A stretch of DNA of 49,801 nucleotides, from assembly GCA_017501645.1 (NCBI GenBank), contig JAFVWN010000028.1, positions 1 through 49,801 of the forward strand, written 5' to 3'. A program made the translations under genes and the position numbers. This DNA comes from Clostridia bacterium (lineage in GTDB: Bacteria; Bacillota; Clostridia; Christensenellales; UBA1242). The stretch's first letter is position 1; every line of letters starts with the position of its first letter. The notes below the pieces were generated by a model that made no database searches, had not been told where the DNA came from, and saw nothing but the letters and a program-made list of their open reading frames with translations. Positions 9,201 to 16,693 of this stretch are shown here, in pieces.

Positions 9201-9679
9201 AAAATGGAACATTACAACATAAAATTATGCAACACTTATCTTTGACAGAATCAACAGAAGAAGAAATCGTAGAAAAAGTTGCAGAACTTGAAACATTAGG
9301 TGCGATTACAAAGGAGCAAGCTAATAATGTTATGGTTGAAGGAATATATAAACTTTTAACCAACGAAGAGTTTAAAAAACTTATTGCGGGAGCAAAACAA
9401 GTATTGAAAGAAAGAGAGTTTTACACATTGATACCTCTTGCAAAAGATATTAACAATAATGACAATGTTATTGTTCAAGGTATAGTGGATTTATGTTTAG
9501 TTTATGATGATGGCTTAGTAATAATTGATTATAAAACTGGAAATTTGGGCAAACATAATCTTGACAGATATAAAACTCAAGTAGAAATATATTCTTCTGC
9601 AATGGAAAGAGCATTCAAATTACCTGTAAATAAAATGTGTTTAGCGTCAATTAAAAGCGGAGAACTAGTAAATTTTTAA
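6278..9679 (+). CDS. addA: AddA, ATP-dependent helicase/nuclease subunit A
   Basis: 1133 aa, slightly shorter than the usual 1200 or so. UvrD-type helicase: Walker A SAAAGSGKTT at residues 25-34, Walker B VDEYQDIN, motif VGDVKQSIYRFR, and the late helicase motifs MTIHKSKGLEF and LYVALTRA. The C-terminal nuclease shows G-I-V-D-L and IDYKTG followed by Q-V-E-I-Y. It acts with AddB on double-strand ends, degrading to a Chi-like site and making 3' tails. AAGGAG lies before its ATG inside the 3' end of addB, and the genes overlap. Unlike its partner, this frame is intact. Confidence 0.95.
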   Translation: MGQEVEYTPEQRSVIEFTENNLLVSAAAGSGKTTVMIQRVCELMTREKEPVPISKFLIISFTKASASDMKNKLIKKLSSLEPTPYILEQIDDIMTSDVSNLHSFCARLLKSYFYEVGLDPTFVVLDEQEVEAFKEKALNKLFADKTEAGDKDFYELVDIFSKSRKDTGLREAILKLYNFLCSIVDRDGWYKKSIKGLFDEDLSKNVGAKIINGHMKAEKLRCEKLIQEKIDVCAKAGLKDLVGYLQSVDSVFKLIRMDSGFLENAKRLNDKPRMPNIPKATEGKEFMQEEVKALKTELIKRFDDLKKYACADEIEDIIPNLKKTKERLEALYNLTLEFEKNFKTLKREKGGLDFNDLEQYSLLVLKNPTILEEIKKKYEYVLVDEYQDINDVQETILTLLSRENNRFMVGDVKQSIYRFRLCDPEIFLEKYNLYGEDESKGKLILLNANFRSKSGILDFVNAIFNVVMTEDFGGVDYEGEAKLVAGKESQIDNEQRVELLFADTTKLSQKQEQEISVYSVKEDKENAVSLEKQGQAEGLMIAEKIADLMAHYKIKDADTGKMRKIKFADITILTQSRTAFLNKLTDVLREKGIPVSTDIEGDSLEDEYVYGVKTFLETVACYKSDYSLFSCMYSKTFDFTADELAQIKIAGAGEDFFYKNVEFAVNSGKLGAELQEKLENFFKTLAEFRNQASFLTVKEIAKEIVEKQKVRIKMGFEPDAESRTQKLNRFIGSLGDQNVYEYLSDKGLSSVKCEPVYAGGAVKVMTIHKSKGLEFGVVFLVGVTRKFNFQSMRTDLLISKDHGFAIDYYDRVQRYKSPTIAKQAVKLKETRKMLEEEERLLYVALTRATDYLYIVGSGDFEAIKTTMPTSPVCFMDFMGALFVEPDKYPKLTYTVKVADAMDLIDADEKPQLKQVLISDYDDKGVSQINEVLDFKYSFEESTKLPVKTTVSYLADEETEKQVFVYIDEEDKSSAENGTLQHKIMQHLSLTESTEEEIVEKVAELETLGAITKEQANNVMVEGIYKLLTNEEFKKLIAGAKQVLKEREFYTLIPLAKDINNNDNVIVQGIVDLCLVYDDGLVIIDYKTGNLGKHNLDRYKTQVEIYSSAMERAFKLPVNKMCLASIKSGELVNF

Positions 9680-9785
9680 AAAAAATTAAAAAAAATACCA
9701 AAAATGTAAAAAAGTAGTTAAAAATCGTTAGTTATGTTTAAATAAATGTGTTATAATATAAAAAATAAACAAGGAGAAAAAACAT

Positions 9786-11171
9786 ATGTACGAATATATT
9801 GTAACGGCTTTTAAAGTAATGGTTGGTGTTATCACTAATGACCGATTGGCTATTGGCGCTGCAGTAGCTCTTGGTATTATGCTTTTGTGGGTAACCTTTT
9901 CACTCATCTTTTCATTCCAAGCAAGGTTTGCGAGAGGAGTTAGAAAAATTAATAATTATGTAAGTAGAAATGGCATCTCTGGAGATGCGAAAGCTGGCCT
10001 TGATGAATTAATTTCAAAAATGCCTAATGAGTTCCAAAGAGGATACAAAGCTTTTGAAAGAAATCCAAAGAGCCTACCTAGTGAAAACATTAAAAGGTTT
10101 GAAAGTTTAGATGTTGAACTTTCTGGTGGTGTGTTTAATCAAAACAAGTCTGTTTTGAAGACATATATGAATTTTATTTTTGTTACTCTTTTATTGTTTA
10201 GCTTTGCATTATTACAAGATGCAACTATGACAGGTTATCTTATTGCAGAGGCTTTTATTACTCCTGTAATTTTCTTGCTTGTAGCCAAGGTGATTTATTA
10301 TGTTTATACAGCAATTCGTCAAAATCAATATCGCACTGCAGTAGATGATTTCAGTGATATGCTTGATAACCTTGATAAATCAGCTATGGACAGTTTTGGT
10401 GCTGGCACAAATTATCAAGAAAAGGTAGACGCTCAAGATTTGGTTTTTGTTCCTGTTGCAAATGCTGTGGTTGATGGTAGAGAAGATATTATTGCTTTAC
10501 CAGAAGAGCCTGTACTCAGTGAAGAACAAAATGATGTTTATCCTGAAGATATAGTAACAACAGAAGAAATTGTTGACGAAGATGTTCAAGAAATTGCTGA
10601 AGAGGTTGTGGCTGAGGTTAAAGAGCCTGAAGAGGAGGCTCAAGAAATAGAAACTGTTGAAATAGTTGAAGAGCCTGTTCAAGAAGAATCTATTCAAGAA
10701 GCTCAAGAAATAAAAGAAGAGGTTTTAACACCTCCTCATACTCTAGAAGAATTAGGCGAACTTTCAGCAATTCAAGAATATAGGGCGTTTGTTGAGAGGG
10801 CAAAGAAAGAGGCGGAAATTGAAAAAGCCAATAATGCAGAGCCTGCCGAAGTTGAGCAAGAAGATGTAGAAGATATAGAACAAAATGAAGTAAAATCTGG
10901 AATGATGGATAATTTCACACCAGACTTTTCAAGTTTATTGGAGGAAGAACAAGTGGAAGTAAAAAGAGGAAGAGGTCGTCCTAGAAAAGAAGTTAAAGAT
11001 GATGGAGAATTTATAATCAAGAATGATAAAGAGTTTGAAGATGCACTAGTAAGAGCAGAAAAACTTATGAGAAAAAATGAAGAACCATTATCTGCAAGTC
11101 AAACTAAAAGAATTGAAAAACAAATCAAAGAACTTGTGGATGCAATGACTAAATATAAAGAGGGCAAATAA
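9786..11171 (+). CDS. Membrane protein with acidic repeats and AT-hook-like motif, unknown function
   Basis: 461 aa, no family recognised. Three predicted membrane segments: about residues 20-44, 125-143 and 150-175. After that comes a long soluble tail with Glu/Val/Pro-rich low complexity (about 235-320, repeats such as EEVV, EEPV, QEIE) and then a basic patch K-R-G-R-G-R-P-R-K at about 392-400, the consensus of an AT-hook DNA-binding motif; the end is a charged helix. A TATAAT box (9752-9757) and AAGGAG precede the start. Its stop overlaps the start of the DUF1858 gene, so they form an operon. A role in tethering DNA to the membrane is possible but is inference only. Confidence 0.8.
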   Translation: MYEYIVTAFKVMVGVITNDRLAIGAAVALGIMLLWVTFSLIFSFQARFARGVRKINNYVSRNGISGDAKAGLDELISKMPNEFQRGYKAFERNPKSLPSENIKRFESLDVELSGGVFNQNKSVLKTYMNFIFVTLLLFSFALLQDATMTGYLIAEAFITPVIFLLVAKVIYYVYTAIRQNQYRTAVDDFSDMLDNLDKSAMDSFGAGTNYQEKVDAQDLVFVPVANAVVDGREDIIALPEEPVLSEEQNDVYPEDIVTTEEIVDEDVQEIAEEVVAEVKEPEEEAQEIETVEIVEEPVQEESIQEAQEIKEEVLTPPHTLEELGELSAIQEYRAFVERAKKEAEIEKANNAEPAEVEQEDVEDIEQNEVKSGMMDNFTPDFSSLLEEEQVEVKRGRGRPRKEVKDDGEFIIKNDKEFEDALVRAEKLMRKNEEPLSASQTKRIEKQIKELVDAMTKYKEGK

Positions 11172-11383
11172 TGAAAAAGAAAAGTGTAATTAAAAAGACT
11201 ATGACCATTGAAAAGGTTTTGAGTATTGATGAAAATCTTACAACTGTTCTTCTTGGTTTTGGACTACATTGTTTTGGTTGTCCAATGAGCAGAATGGAAA
11301 CATTAGAAGAGGCAGCAATGGTTCACGGTGTTGATGTTGACATTATGGTTGAAAAACTAAATGAGGCATTACAATCTAAATAA
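11171..11383 (+). CDS. DUF1858 (hybrid-cluster-associated redox disulfide) protein
   Basis: 70 aa. It matches the small DUF1858/ScdA-N-like family: a short helical domain with the cysteine pair in H-C-F-G-C-P (C-x2-C). Such proteins are thought to act in redox or Fe-S/nitrosative-stress chemistry. Its ATG overlaps the stop codon of the preceding membrane-protein gene by one base (TAATG), so the two are co-translated, and a terminator follows directly. Confidence 0.85.
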   Translation: MKKKSVIKKTMTIEKVLSIDENLTTVLLGFGLHCFGCPMSRMETLEEAAMVHGVDVDIMVEKLNEALQSK

Positions 11384-11390
11384 CTAAAGA

Positions 11391-11416
11391 AAACTTGGGG
11401 ATTTCCCAAGTTTTTT
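11391..11416 (+). terminator. Intrinsic terminator
   Basis: AAACTTGGG (11391-11399) pairs with CCCAAGTTT (11405-11413), then T. It ends the membrane-protein/DUF1858 operon. Confidence 0.85.
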
Positions 11417-11448
11417 CTTTTGTAAGAGGGTGGTTTTTCAAGAAAGGA

Positions 11449-11478
11449 TTGACTTTTTATACCATAAAGTTGTATATT
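11449..11478 (+). promoter_or_regulatory. Sigma-A-type promoter of the SDR-metG operon
   Basis: TTGACT (11449-11454), 18-base spacer, TATATT (11473-11478) preceded by TG (extended -10). The next gene starts about 30 bases downstream. Confidence 0.6.
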
Positions 11479-11507
11479 AATAATATTAATATAGTAAGAG
11501 GGTGGAA

Positions 11508-12323
11508 ATGGAAAAGTATACACTGATTACTGGAGCAACTGGAGGGCTTGGAAAAGCATTCACTAATGAGTGCTTAAAGAGGGGTGATAATTTGGTTTTA
11601 ACAGGAACTAAAGAAGCTGTTTTAAAATCAATTGTTGAAGATATTAATACTAATTACCCGCAAATAAAAGTGCTTGCGAAAACCTGCGATTTGTCTAGCG
11701 AAAGTGATAGAAAAAGTTTCTTTGATTTTTTGAAAGAAAACAATGCTCAAATCAACTTTTTAATCAATAATGCTGGATTTATTGCTGAAGGTGAGTTTTT
11801 AAAGCATCCAGACCAAGAAATAATGAAAATCATAAGAGTCAATTGCGAAGGAACTACTGACTTTACGCAAAAAGTTATAAAAGCAAGAGACGAAAATGAA
11901 GATTTACATATAATAACGGTGAGCAGTATGGCGGGGGACTACCCAATGCCATATATGGCAATATACTCAGCAACAAAAGCTATGCTTACAACTTTGATGG
12001 TTGCACTAAATTATGAGCTCAAAGACAAAAGAGTTTATATCACAACTGTTTGTCCTTCAGGAATTCCAACAACTGATGCAATGAAAGAGGCTATTAAGTC
12101 TCAAGGTGCTGGAGGAAGAATGACAATGTGTACTCCAGAAAAAGTTGCTATGCTTAGTATGAAAGCGTCAAAAAAACATAAAGTTGTTTATGTCCCAAAA
12201 GTAATTAACAAATTTATTAAAGGAATAAGCAAACTTTGTAAAGAAACAACCCTTGCAAGAATTGTAGGGAAGAGATGGAAAAAATCTCAAGCAAAAAGAA
12301 ATTTTAATACAGAGGGAAAGTAA
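11508..12323 (+). CDS. Short-chain dehydrogenase/reductase
   Basis: 271 aa from the ATG at 11508; GAGGGTGG directly precedes it, so the in-frame GTG at 11502 is less likely. Classical SDR: nucleotide motif T-G-A-T-G-G-L-G near the N-terminus, NNAG, catalytic Ser in VSSMAG and Y-x3-K in YSATK. Family members reduce or oxidise small carbonyl or alcohol substrates with NAD(P)H; the substrate cannot be read from sequence. The basic C-terminal 40 residues suggest membrane or nucleic-acid proximity but are not diagnostic. It is one base from metG, in the same operon. Confidence 0.9.
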   Translation: MEKYTLITGATGGLGKAFTNECLKRGDNLVLTGTKEAVLKSIVEDINTNYPQIKVLAKTCDLSSESDRKSFFDFLKENNAQINFLINNAGFIAEGEFLKHPDQEIMKIIRVNCEGTTDFTQKVIKARDENEDLHIITVSSMAGDYPMPYMAIYSATKAMLTTLMVALNYELKDKRVYITTVCPSGIPTTDAMKEAIKSQGAGGRMTMCTPEKVAMLSMKASKKHKVVYVPKVINKFIKGISKLCKETTLARIVGKRWKKSQAKRNFNTEGK

Positions 12324-12324
12324 G

Positions 12325-13923
12325 ATGAAAAAAAGAAATGTAACAATATGTGTGTCTTGGCCATACGCAAACAATAATTTACACTTAGGATATATTGCAA
12401 GTTCACTATCTGGTGATATTTTAGCAAGATATCACAGAATGGTTGGTGATGATGTTGTAATGGTTTCAGGAACAGATTCTCACGGCACAAAACCTGCAAT
12501 CAAAGCAAAGAAAGAAGGTGTTACACCAAAAGACATTGTTGATAGATATCACAAAAACTTTGTTGAAGCGTTAGACCTTTTTAGTTTTTCTTTTGATAAA
12601 TTCTCAATCACTTATGATGATTATCACAAAGAAAAATGTATGGAAATTTTTAAGAAACTTTATGATAATGGTTATCTTTATGAAAAGATTTTGAACAGAC
12701 CATACTGTCCAAAATGTGCAAAATTCGTTGCTGATACAGAAATTGAAATAACTTGTCCAAATTGCGGGAACAGAACAAAGGCGGATAACTGTGATTGCGG
12801 TCATGTTCCAACAGAAGCAGATTTAGAAGGTGCTACATGTTTGGTTTGTGGAGAAACAACAGAGCAAAGAGAAGACAAAGTTTTGGTGTTCAAGTTGACA
12901 GCATTTAAAGATGTTCTTACAAAACTTGTTAAGGATAATGAAAACATCTGGAGAGCAAACGCAATAAACGAAACAAACAAATATCTTAATGATTTAAGAG
13001 ATAGAGATTTTTCAAGAGATTTAGATTGGGGTGTAAAAATTCCAGTTGCAGGATATGAAAATAAAGTTGTTTGGGTTTGGTGGGAGGCTCTTTTAGGATA
13101 TGTTACAGACACAATGAAACTTGGTGAAGAGAGAGGTTTTGACTACAGAAAATTCTGGAAAAAAGATGTTGAACCTGAAACAGAAAAGAAAGTTTATATG
13201 TGTCACGCTAAAGATAATATTGTATTCCACTCAATGTTCTTGCCAGCAATGCTTGCAGGACTTGAAGACAACTTTGTTGTTAATAATACAATGGTTTCAG
13301 CAGAATACTTAATGATGAACAATGCTAAGATTTCAAAGAGTAGCGGTACTTGTTTTGAAGCTCTTGAGTGGGCTAAAAACTATAATACTGATAGTTTAAG
13401 ATATCACTTTGCAGCAAATGGTCCAGAAAAGAAAGATGCAAACTTTACACTTGAGCTTTATCAAACAACTCATAATAGTGAAGTTGTAAATAAATTTGGT
13501 AATCTTATCAATAGAACTCTTAAGTTTAAAGGACTTGAAAAATTACCAGAAGGCAAAGTTGCTGATGAAATTAAAAATATGGTTGATGTAACATATAAAA
13601 TTGTTGCTGAAAATATTGAGAAAACAGAATTTAAAAAAGCCGCTGAAACAGCAATGGATTTAGTTGCTTTTGCAAATAAATATTATGACGAACAAAAACC
13701 TTGGGTTCAAGCAAAAGAAGACATTGAAGGCTTTAATAATACAATTTATAGTTGTGCTTATGTTATTGCAAACTTGTCTAATATTTTTGAACCATTTATG
13801 CCAAAAGCTTGTGCAAAAATTAGGGGGTTTTTAGGTCTTGAAAAAACTCCTACTTGGAGAGTTGTTGATGTAAAGGCAGGTATCTCACTAGATAAAGTAG
13901 AACCTCTCTTTGCGAGAATTTAA
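12325..13923 (+). CDS. metG: Methionyl-tRNA synthetase
   Basis: 532 aa. Class I synthetase charging tRNA-Met. It shows SWPYANNNLHLGY (HIGH-type motif), zinc cysteines in CPKC, CPNC, CDC and CLVC, the WWEALLGY substrate region, and KISKSSG (KMSKS-type). It ends right after the anticodon-binding helical domain, so it lacks the C-terminal tRNA-binding/dimerisation domain of longer MetRS forms. The ribosome site (AGGGAAAG) lies inside the end of the SDR gene, indicating co-transcription. Confidence 0.97.
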   Translation: MKKRNVTICVSWPYANNNLHLGYIASSLSGDILARYHRMVGDDVVMVSGTDSHGTKPAIKAKKEGVTPKDIVDRYHKNFVEALDLFSFSFDKFSITYDDYHKEKCMEIFKKLYDNGYLYEKILNRPYCPKCAKFVADTEIEITCPNCGNRTKADNCDCGHVPTEADLEGATCLVCGETTEQREDKVLVFKLTAFKDVLTKLVKDNENIWRANAINETNKYLNDLRDRDFSRDLDWGVKIPVAGYENKVVWVWWEALLGYVTDTMKLGEERGFDYRKFWKKDVEPETEKKVYMCHAKDNIVFHSMFLPAMLAGLEDNFVVNNTMVSAEYLMMNNAKISKSSGTCFEALEWAKNYNTDSLRYHFAANGPEKKDANFTLELYQTTHNSEVVNKFGNLINRTLKFKGLEKLPEGKVADEIKNMVDVTYKIVAENIEKTEFKKAAETAMDLVAFANKYYDEQKPWVQAKEDIEGFNNTIYSCAYVIANLSNIFEPFMPKACAKIRGFLGLEKTPTWRVVDVKAGISLDKVEPLFARI

Positions 13924-13932
13924 TAATTAAAG

Positions 13933-13961
13933 TTGACATAAGTTTATAGATAAAATATAAT
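13933..13961 (+). promoter_or_regulatory. Consensus sigma-A promoter of the MarR-type gene
   Basis: Perfect TTGACA (13933-13938), 17-base spacer, perfect TATAAT (13956-13961), 30 bases before the ATG at 13991. No palindrome comparable to the one before the next gene is seen here. Confidence 0.8.
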
Positions 13962-13990
13962 AATTAAAAATTAAGGGAAAAAGAAAAAAT

Positions 13991-14392
13991 ATGACAAGAA
14001 ACAGTTTTGCAAAAAGTATAATTGAACTAAAACTCCTCTCTAACAGAATTGCTGAGGGTAAGGGTACAGGAGCCGGTGTTTTTACTGTAAAATATCAAAT
14101 TTTATTTATAATTTCTTCGAATGGTAAGACTTCCCCTCAAGAATTAATATTTGAACTTAATATGGCAAAAAGTAATCTTGCATTAATTGCAAAAAAGATG
14201 ATTAGTGAAGGTTTGATTGAGAGGATTAAAGAAAAAGAAAATAAAAAGCAAATATATTATGTAATTACAGAAAAAGGGCAAAAAGAATTGTCTGTAAAAA
14301 TGAACGCAATTGATAATTTATGTTTGACTGAAAGTAAAGAAATGATGCTTCATCTAAGCAAAACTGTTGATACACTGAAAAAATTAAAGTAA
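13991..14392 (+). CDS. MarR-like winged-helix transcriptional regulator
   Basis: 133 aa. A winged-helix pattern is visible: helix-turn-helix around SPQELIFELNMAKSNLALIA, then a wing (ERIKEKENKKQIYYVITEKG), with flanking helices that in MarR proteins dimerise. MarR regulators bind palindromic operators and often respond to small phenolic or oxidative ligands; no ligand can be inferred. It has its own consensus promoter and its own terminator, and the next gene carries a perfect palindrome over its -10 box, making that gene a plausible target. Confidence 0.75.
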   Translation: MTRNSFAKSIIELKLLSNRIAEGKGTGAGVFTVKYQILFIISSNGKTSPQELIFELNMAKSNLALIAKKMISEGLIERIKEKENKKQIYYVITEKGQKELSVKMNAIDNLCLTESKEMMLHLSKTVDTLKKLK

Positions 14393-14396
14393 AGAC

Positions 14397-14429
14397 AAAA
14401 GGAAGGGAAAAGTTCTCTTCCTTTTTTTT
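14397..14429 (+). terminator. Intrinsic terminator of the MarR-type gene
   Basis: AAAAGGAAG (14397-14405) pairs with CTTCCTTTT (14417-14425), extended inward by GGAA/TTCT, followed by T8. Confidence 0.85.
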
Positions 14430-14473
14430 GATACAATATTAGAAAATTAGACGAAAAACAAACAGCTTTGGTA

Positions 14474-14510
14474 TTGACATTATCACAATTTTGATATATA
14501 ACAAAATTGT
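14474..14510 (+). promoter_or_regulatory. Promoter with a perfect operator-like palindrome over the -10 box
   Basis: TTGACA (14474-14479), 17-base spacer, TATAAC (14497-14502). A perfect inverted repeat, ACAATTTTG (14485-14493) and CAAAATTGT (14502-14510) with an 8-base spacer, covers the -10 box and the expected start site. That is the position of a repressor operator; the adjacent MarR-type gene product is the obvious candidate. Confidence 0.65.
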
Positions 14511-14523
14511 AAGGAGAAAAATT

Positions 14524-15162
14524 ATGAAGATTATTGTAGCAAGTGAAAATCAAGAAAAAATAGACGGTGTCAGGGCGTGCTTCCCTGATGCGGAAATTAT
14601 AACAGTAGATGCAAATTCATATATTGGAGATGTTGCTTTTGACTCAGGACTTTTTGTTGGGGCTTTTAATAGGATTAAGTTAGGTGTCTTGAAAGATTTC
14701 GGGTATGAACATAAAGATTGGGATATGATAATAGCTCTTCAAAGTGGGTATGTGCAAAAAAAAGATAAATATTATATTACTGATGTATGCGCCATTCAGG
14801 ATAAAAATGGACTGCTTTTAAGTAACGGACCAATGTTTGAAATTTCAAGTGTGTTGTATAAAGCACCGGGGAAGGGCGTGAGACTAGATGAACTTATTGA
14901 TGGAAAATCAAAAGCTAAGGGCGTTACAACTGTTCTTGAATATATCAGCAACGGCCTTTTAAATAGAACACACGCAACATATCTTGCATTGACACAAACT
15001 TTAAATTCAGGTTATGTTAATCTTTTAAGAAAAGATTTTGATATGAGTAATCAAATTAAATTTACAAATCAAAACACAAAAACTCTTAACAATAGATGCT
15101 GTGAAATTGTTGAAGAATTAAAACCTTTTAATGATAGAGAAAACTGGTTGCCAGAGGCTTAA
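14524..15162 (+). CDS. DUF84 family NTPase (inosine/xanthosine triphosphatase-like)
   Basis: 212 aa from the ATG at 14524, which has AAGGAG eight bases upstream; the upstream in-frame ATG at 14491 lies inside the promoter. The N-terminus IIVASENQEKIDGVRACF matches the DUF84/YjjX start (VAS.N..K...V...F), and GAFNRIK corresponds to the family G-A-x-N-R motif. Family enzymes hydrolyse non-canonical purine triphosphates (ITP, XTP) to limit misincorporation. About 40 C-terminal residues extend beyond the usual core. Next to an HD phosphohydrolase gene, this suggests a nucleotide-pool theme. Confidence 0.75.
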   Translation: MKIIVASENQEKIDGVRACFPDAEIITVDANSYIGDVAFDSGLFVGAFNRIKLGVLKDFGYEHKDWDMIIALQSGYVQKKDKYYITDVCAIQDKNGLLLSNGPMFEISSVLYKAPGKGVRLDELIDGKSKAKGVTTVLEYISNGLLNRTHATYLALTQTLNSGYVNLLRKDFDMSNQIKFTNQNTKTLNNRCCEIVEELKPFNDRENWLPEA

Positions 15163-15194
15163 TTTTTGTTTATAATAAAACATAGAGGTGTTAT

Positions 15195-15704
15195 ATGTCG
15201 AAGTTTTATGAAGAAATTAGCAAGCTTAAAGATGTTTTAAGAAGAGGGTGGATTTTAAGAGGTTTAGGAGAAAACAGGGTTGAAAGTGATGCTGAGCATA
15301 CTTATTCAATGTGTTTGCTTGCCATGGAAATAATGAGCAAAAGAAACTTAAAACTAGACCAACTAAAAGTTTATAAACTTATACTCTGTCACGAACTTGG
15401 AGAAATTGATGTTGGAGATATTACTCCTGTAGATGGTGTTTCTAAAGCAGAAAAAATGGTTAAAGAATCAAAATGTATTGAAAGAATTTCAAAAGTTGCA
15501 AATATGCCAGAGATTATTGAATTGGCACGAGAGTATGAAGAAAGGCAAACGGAAGAATCAAAATTTGTTAAAATTATTGATAAACTTGATTGTGTTCTTC
15601 AAGCAAAGTTATATGCATATAAATATGATAGGCAAGATATTTATCAAGAATTTTACTCAAATGCTTACGATTTAATAAAAGATTATATTGAATTTATAGA
15701 ATAA
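15195..15704 (+). CDS. HD-domain phosphohydrolase (YfbR-like 5'-deoxynucleotidase)
   Basis: 169 aa. YfbR-like pattern: R-R-G-W near residue 18, E-S-D-A-E-H-T (metal-binding His), C-H-E-L-G-E (the H-[ED] pair) and a late Asp in KIIDKLD. These enzymes dephosphorylate deoxynucleoside 5'-monophosphates with a divalent metal. AGAGGTG lies before the ATG. It follows the DUF84 gene by 32 bases with no terminator between, so they are probably co-transcribed and both act on nucleotides. Confidence 0.85.
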   Translation: MSKFYEEISKLKDVLRRGWILRGLGENRVESDAEHTYSMCLLAMEIMSKRNLKLDQLKVYKLILCHELGEIDVGDITPVDGVSKAEKMVKESKCIERISKVANMPEIIELAREYEERQTEESKFVKIIDKLDCVLQAKLYAYKYDRQDIYQEFYSNAYDLIKDYIEFIE

Positions 15705-15740
15705 AAAAATGAGTTAAGTAGGTGGCTTAACTCATTTTTT
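15704..15740. terminator. Bidirectional terminator between convergent genes
   Basis: A perfect 15-bp stem (15704-15718 with 15726-15740; core TGAGTTAAG/CTTAACTCA) with A and T tracts on either side. It serves the HD gene (+) and dnaC (-). Confidence 0.85.
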
Positions 15741-15741
15741 A

Positions 15742-16692
15742 TTATTTGTTAGGGTTTAATCTTAGGTCTGTTCCAACGATTTGAGCCCTGAAACTTTCTT
15801 TTTTATTACAAAGACGACTAAATATTCTTTCATTATATTTTGTTAGGATTTCTTGAGCGTCAAGATTGGTTGTAACAATTGTTAATTTGTTTAGTCTTGA
15901 GCGTTCACTTAGTAAAACATGAAGGTATGGAATAGTTACATTCTTTAAGTTTGGTTCAGTGCCAAGGTCATCAATTACAAGCACATCAGGGTCAATAAGA
16001 GCACTCATATAATTTTGTTTTTGGTCATCAAAACAAGTATGATAAGAAAGAAACATATTGTTCATACCAAAAGCGGAAACAAAAGAAACAAGAAATCCCC
16101 GGTCAATTAACCCCTTTGCAAGACATTCAGTTATGAAAGTTTTTCCAACACCTGTTTTTCCTGACAGTAAGATAAATTTAGGGGTATTGTATGGGAAAGA
16201 GTCAAGGTATGTTTCAAATTTCTTTTTTAGTTTTAAAAGAGTTTCTTTGTGGCTTTGTTCTGTTGCAACATTTTCATCAAAATCCTTAAAATCTGTGAGG
16301 ATTTCTTTTCCAACGCCACTTTCTTTCATAAGAATATTATTTATTATTTTTTTAAGGCAAGTACATTGAACTTTGTCAATATAACCAATATCGCTACAGT
16401 GAGGACAATGATAAGATGGTTTTAATTTGTCTGGGTGGATACCTATTTTTTTAAGAATTTCATTCTTCTCTTCTCTAATGTCGTCTAATTTCATTTGGAT
16501 TTCAATAGGAACACCGCCAAATGCAGACATTTTACCAATTTCAAAAATTAATTGTCTTTCTTTTTTTTCAATTTCCAAGAACTCAGGATGTTTTCTTGCC
16601 TTCATTAAGTTTTTATAAGCAACTGTTTGTGCTTGAGTTCTTCTGTTTGAAAGCTCTTGCATACAAAGTTGCAATATTTGTTGTCTATTCAT
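15742..16692 (-). CDS. DnaC/DnaI-type replicative helicase loader
   Basis: 316 aa AAA+ ATPase. Zinc-type cysteines C-x2-C and C-T-C (around CPHC...CTC) lie near residues 95-110, as in DnaI. Walker A GKTGVGKTF is near residue 180, Walker B VLVIDDLGTE follows, then sensor TTNL and an arginine-rich end (ERIFSRL). It loads the replicative helicase onto the initiation complex. The start follows the dnaD stop by one base with GAGGTG as ribosome site inside dnaD, so dnaD and this gene form a replication operon. Confidence 0.9.
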   Translation of the reverse strand: MNRQQILQLCMQELSNRRTQAQTVAYKNLMKARKHPEFLEIEKKERQLIFEIGKMSAFGGVPIEIQMKLDDIREEKNEILKKIGIHPDKLKPSYHCPHCSDIGYIDKVQCTCLKKIINNILMKESGVGKEILTDFKDFDENVATEQSHKETLLKLKKKFETYLDSFPYNTPKFILLSGKTGVGKTFITECLAKGLIDRGFLVSFVSAFGMNNMFLSYHTCFDDQKQNYMSALIDPDVLVIDDLGTEPNLKNVTIPYLHVLLSERSRLNKLTIVTTNLDAQEILTKYNERIFSRLCNKKESFRAQIVGTDLRLNPNK

Positions 16693-16693
16693 T

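Noticed and set aside
13121..13312. 63-codon plus-strand frame inside metG
   Set aside because: It overlaps conserved MetRS motifs in another frame and has no ribosome site.
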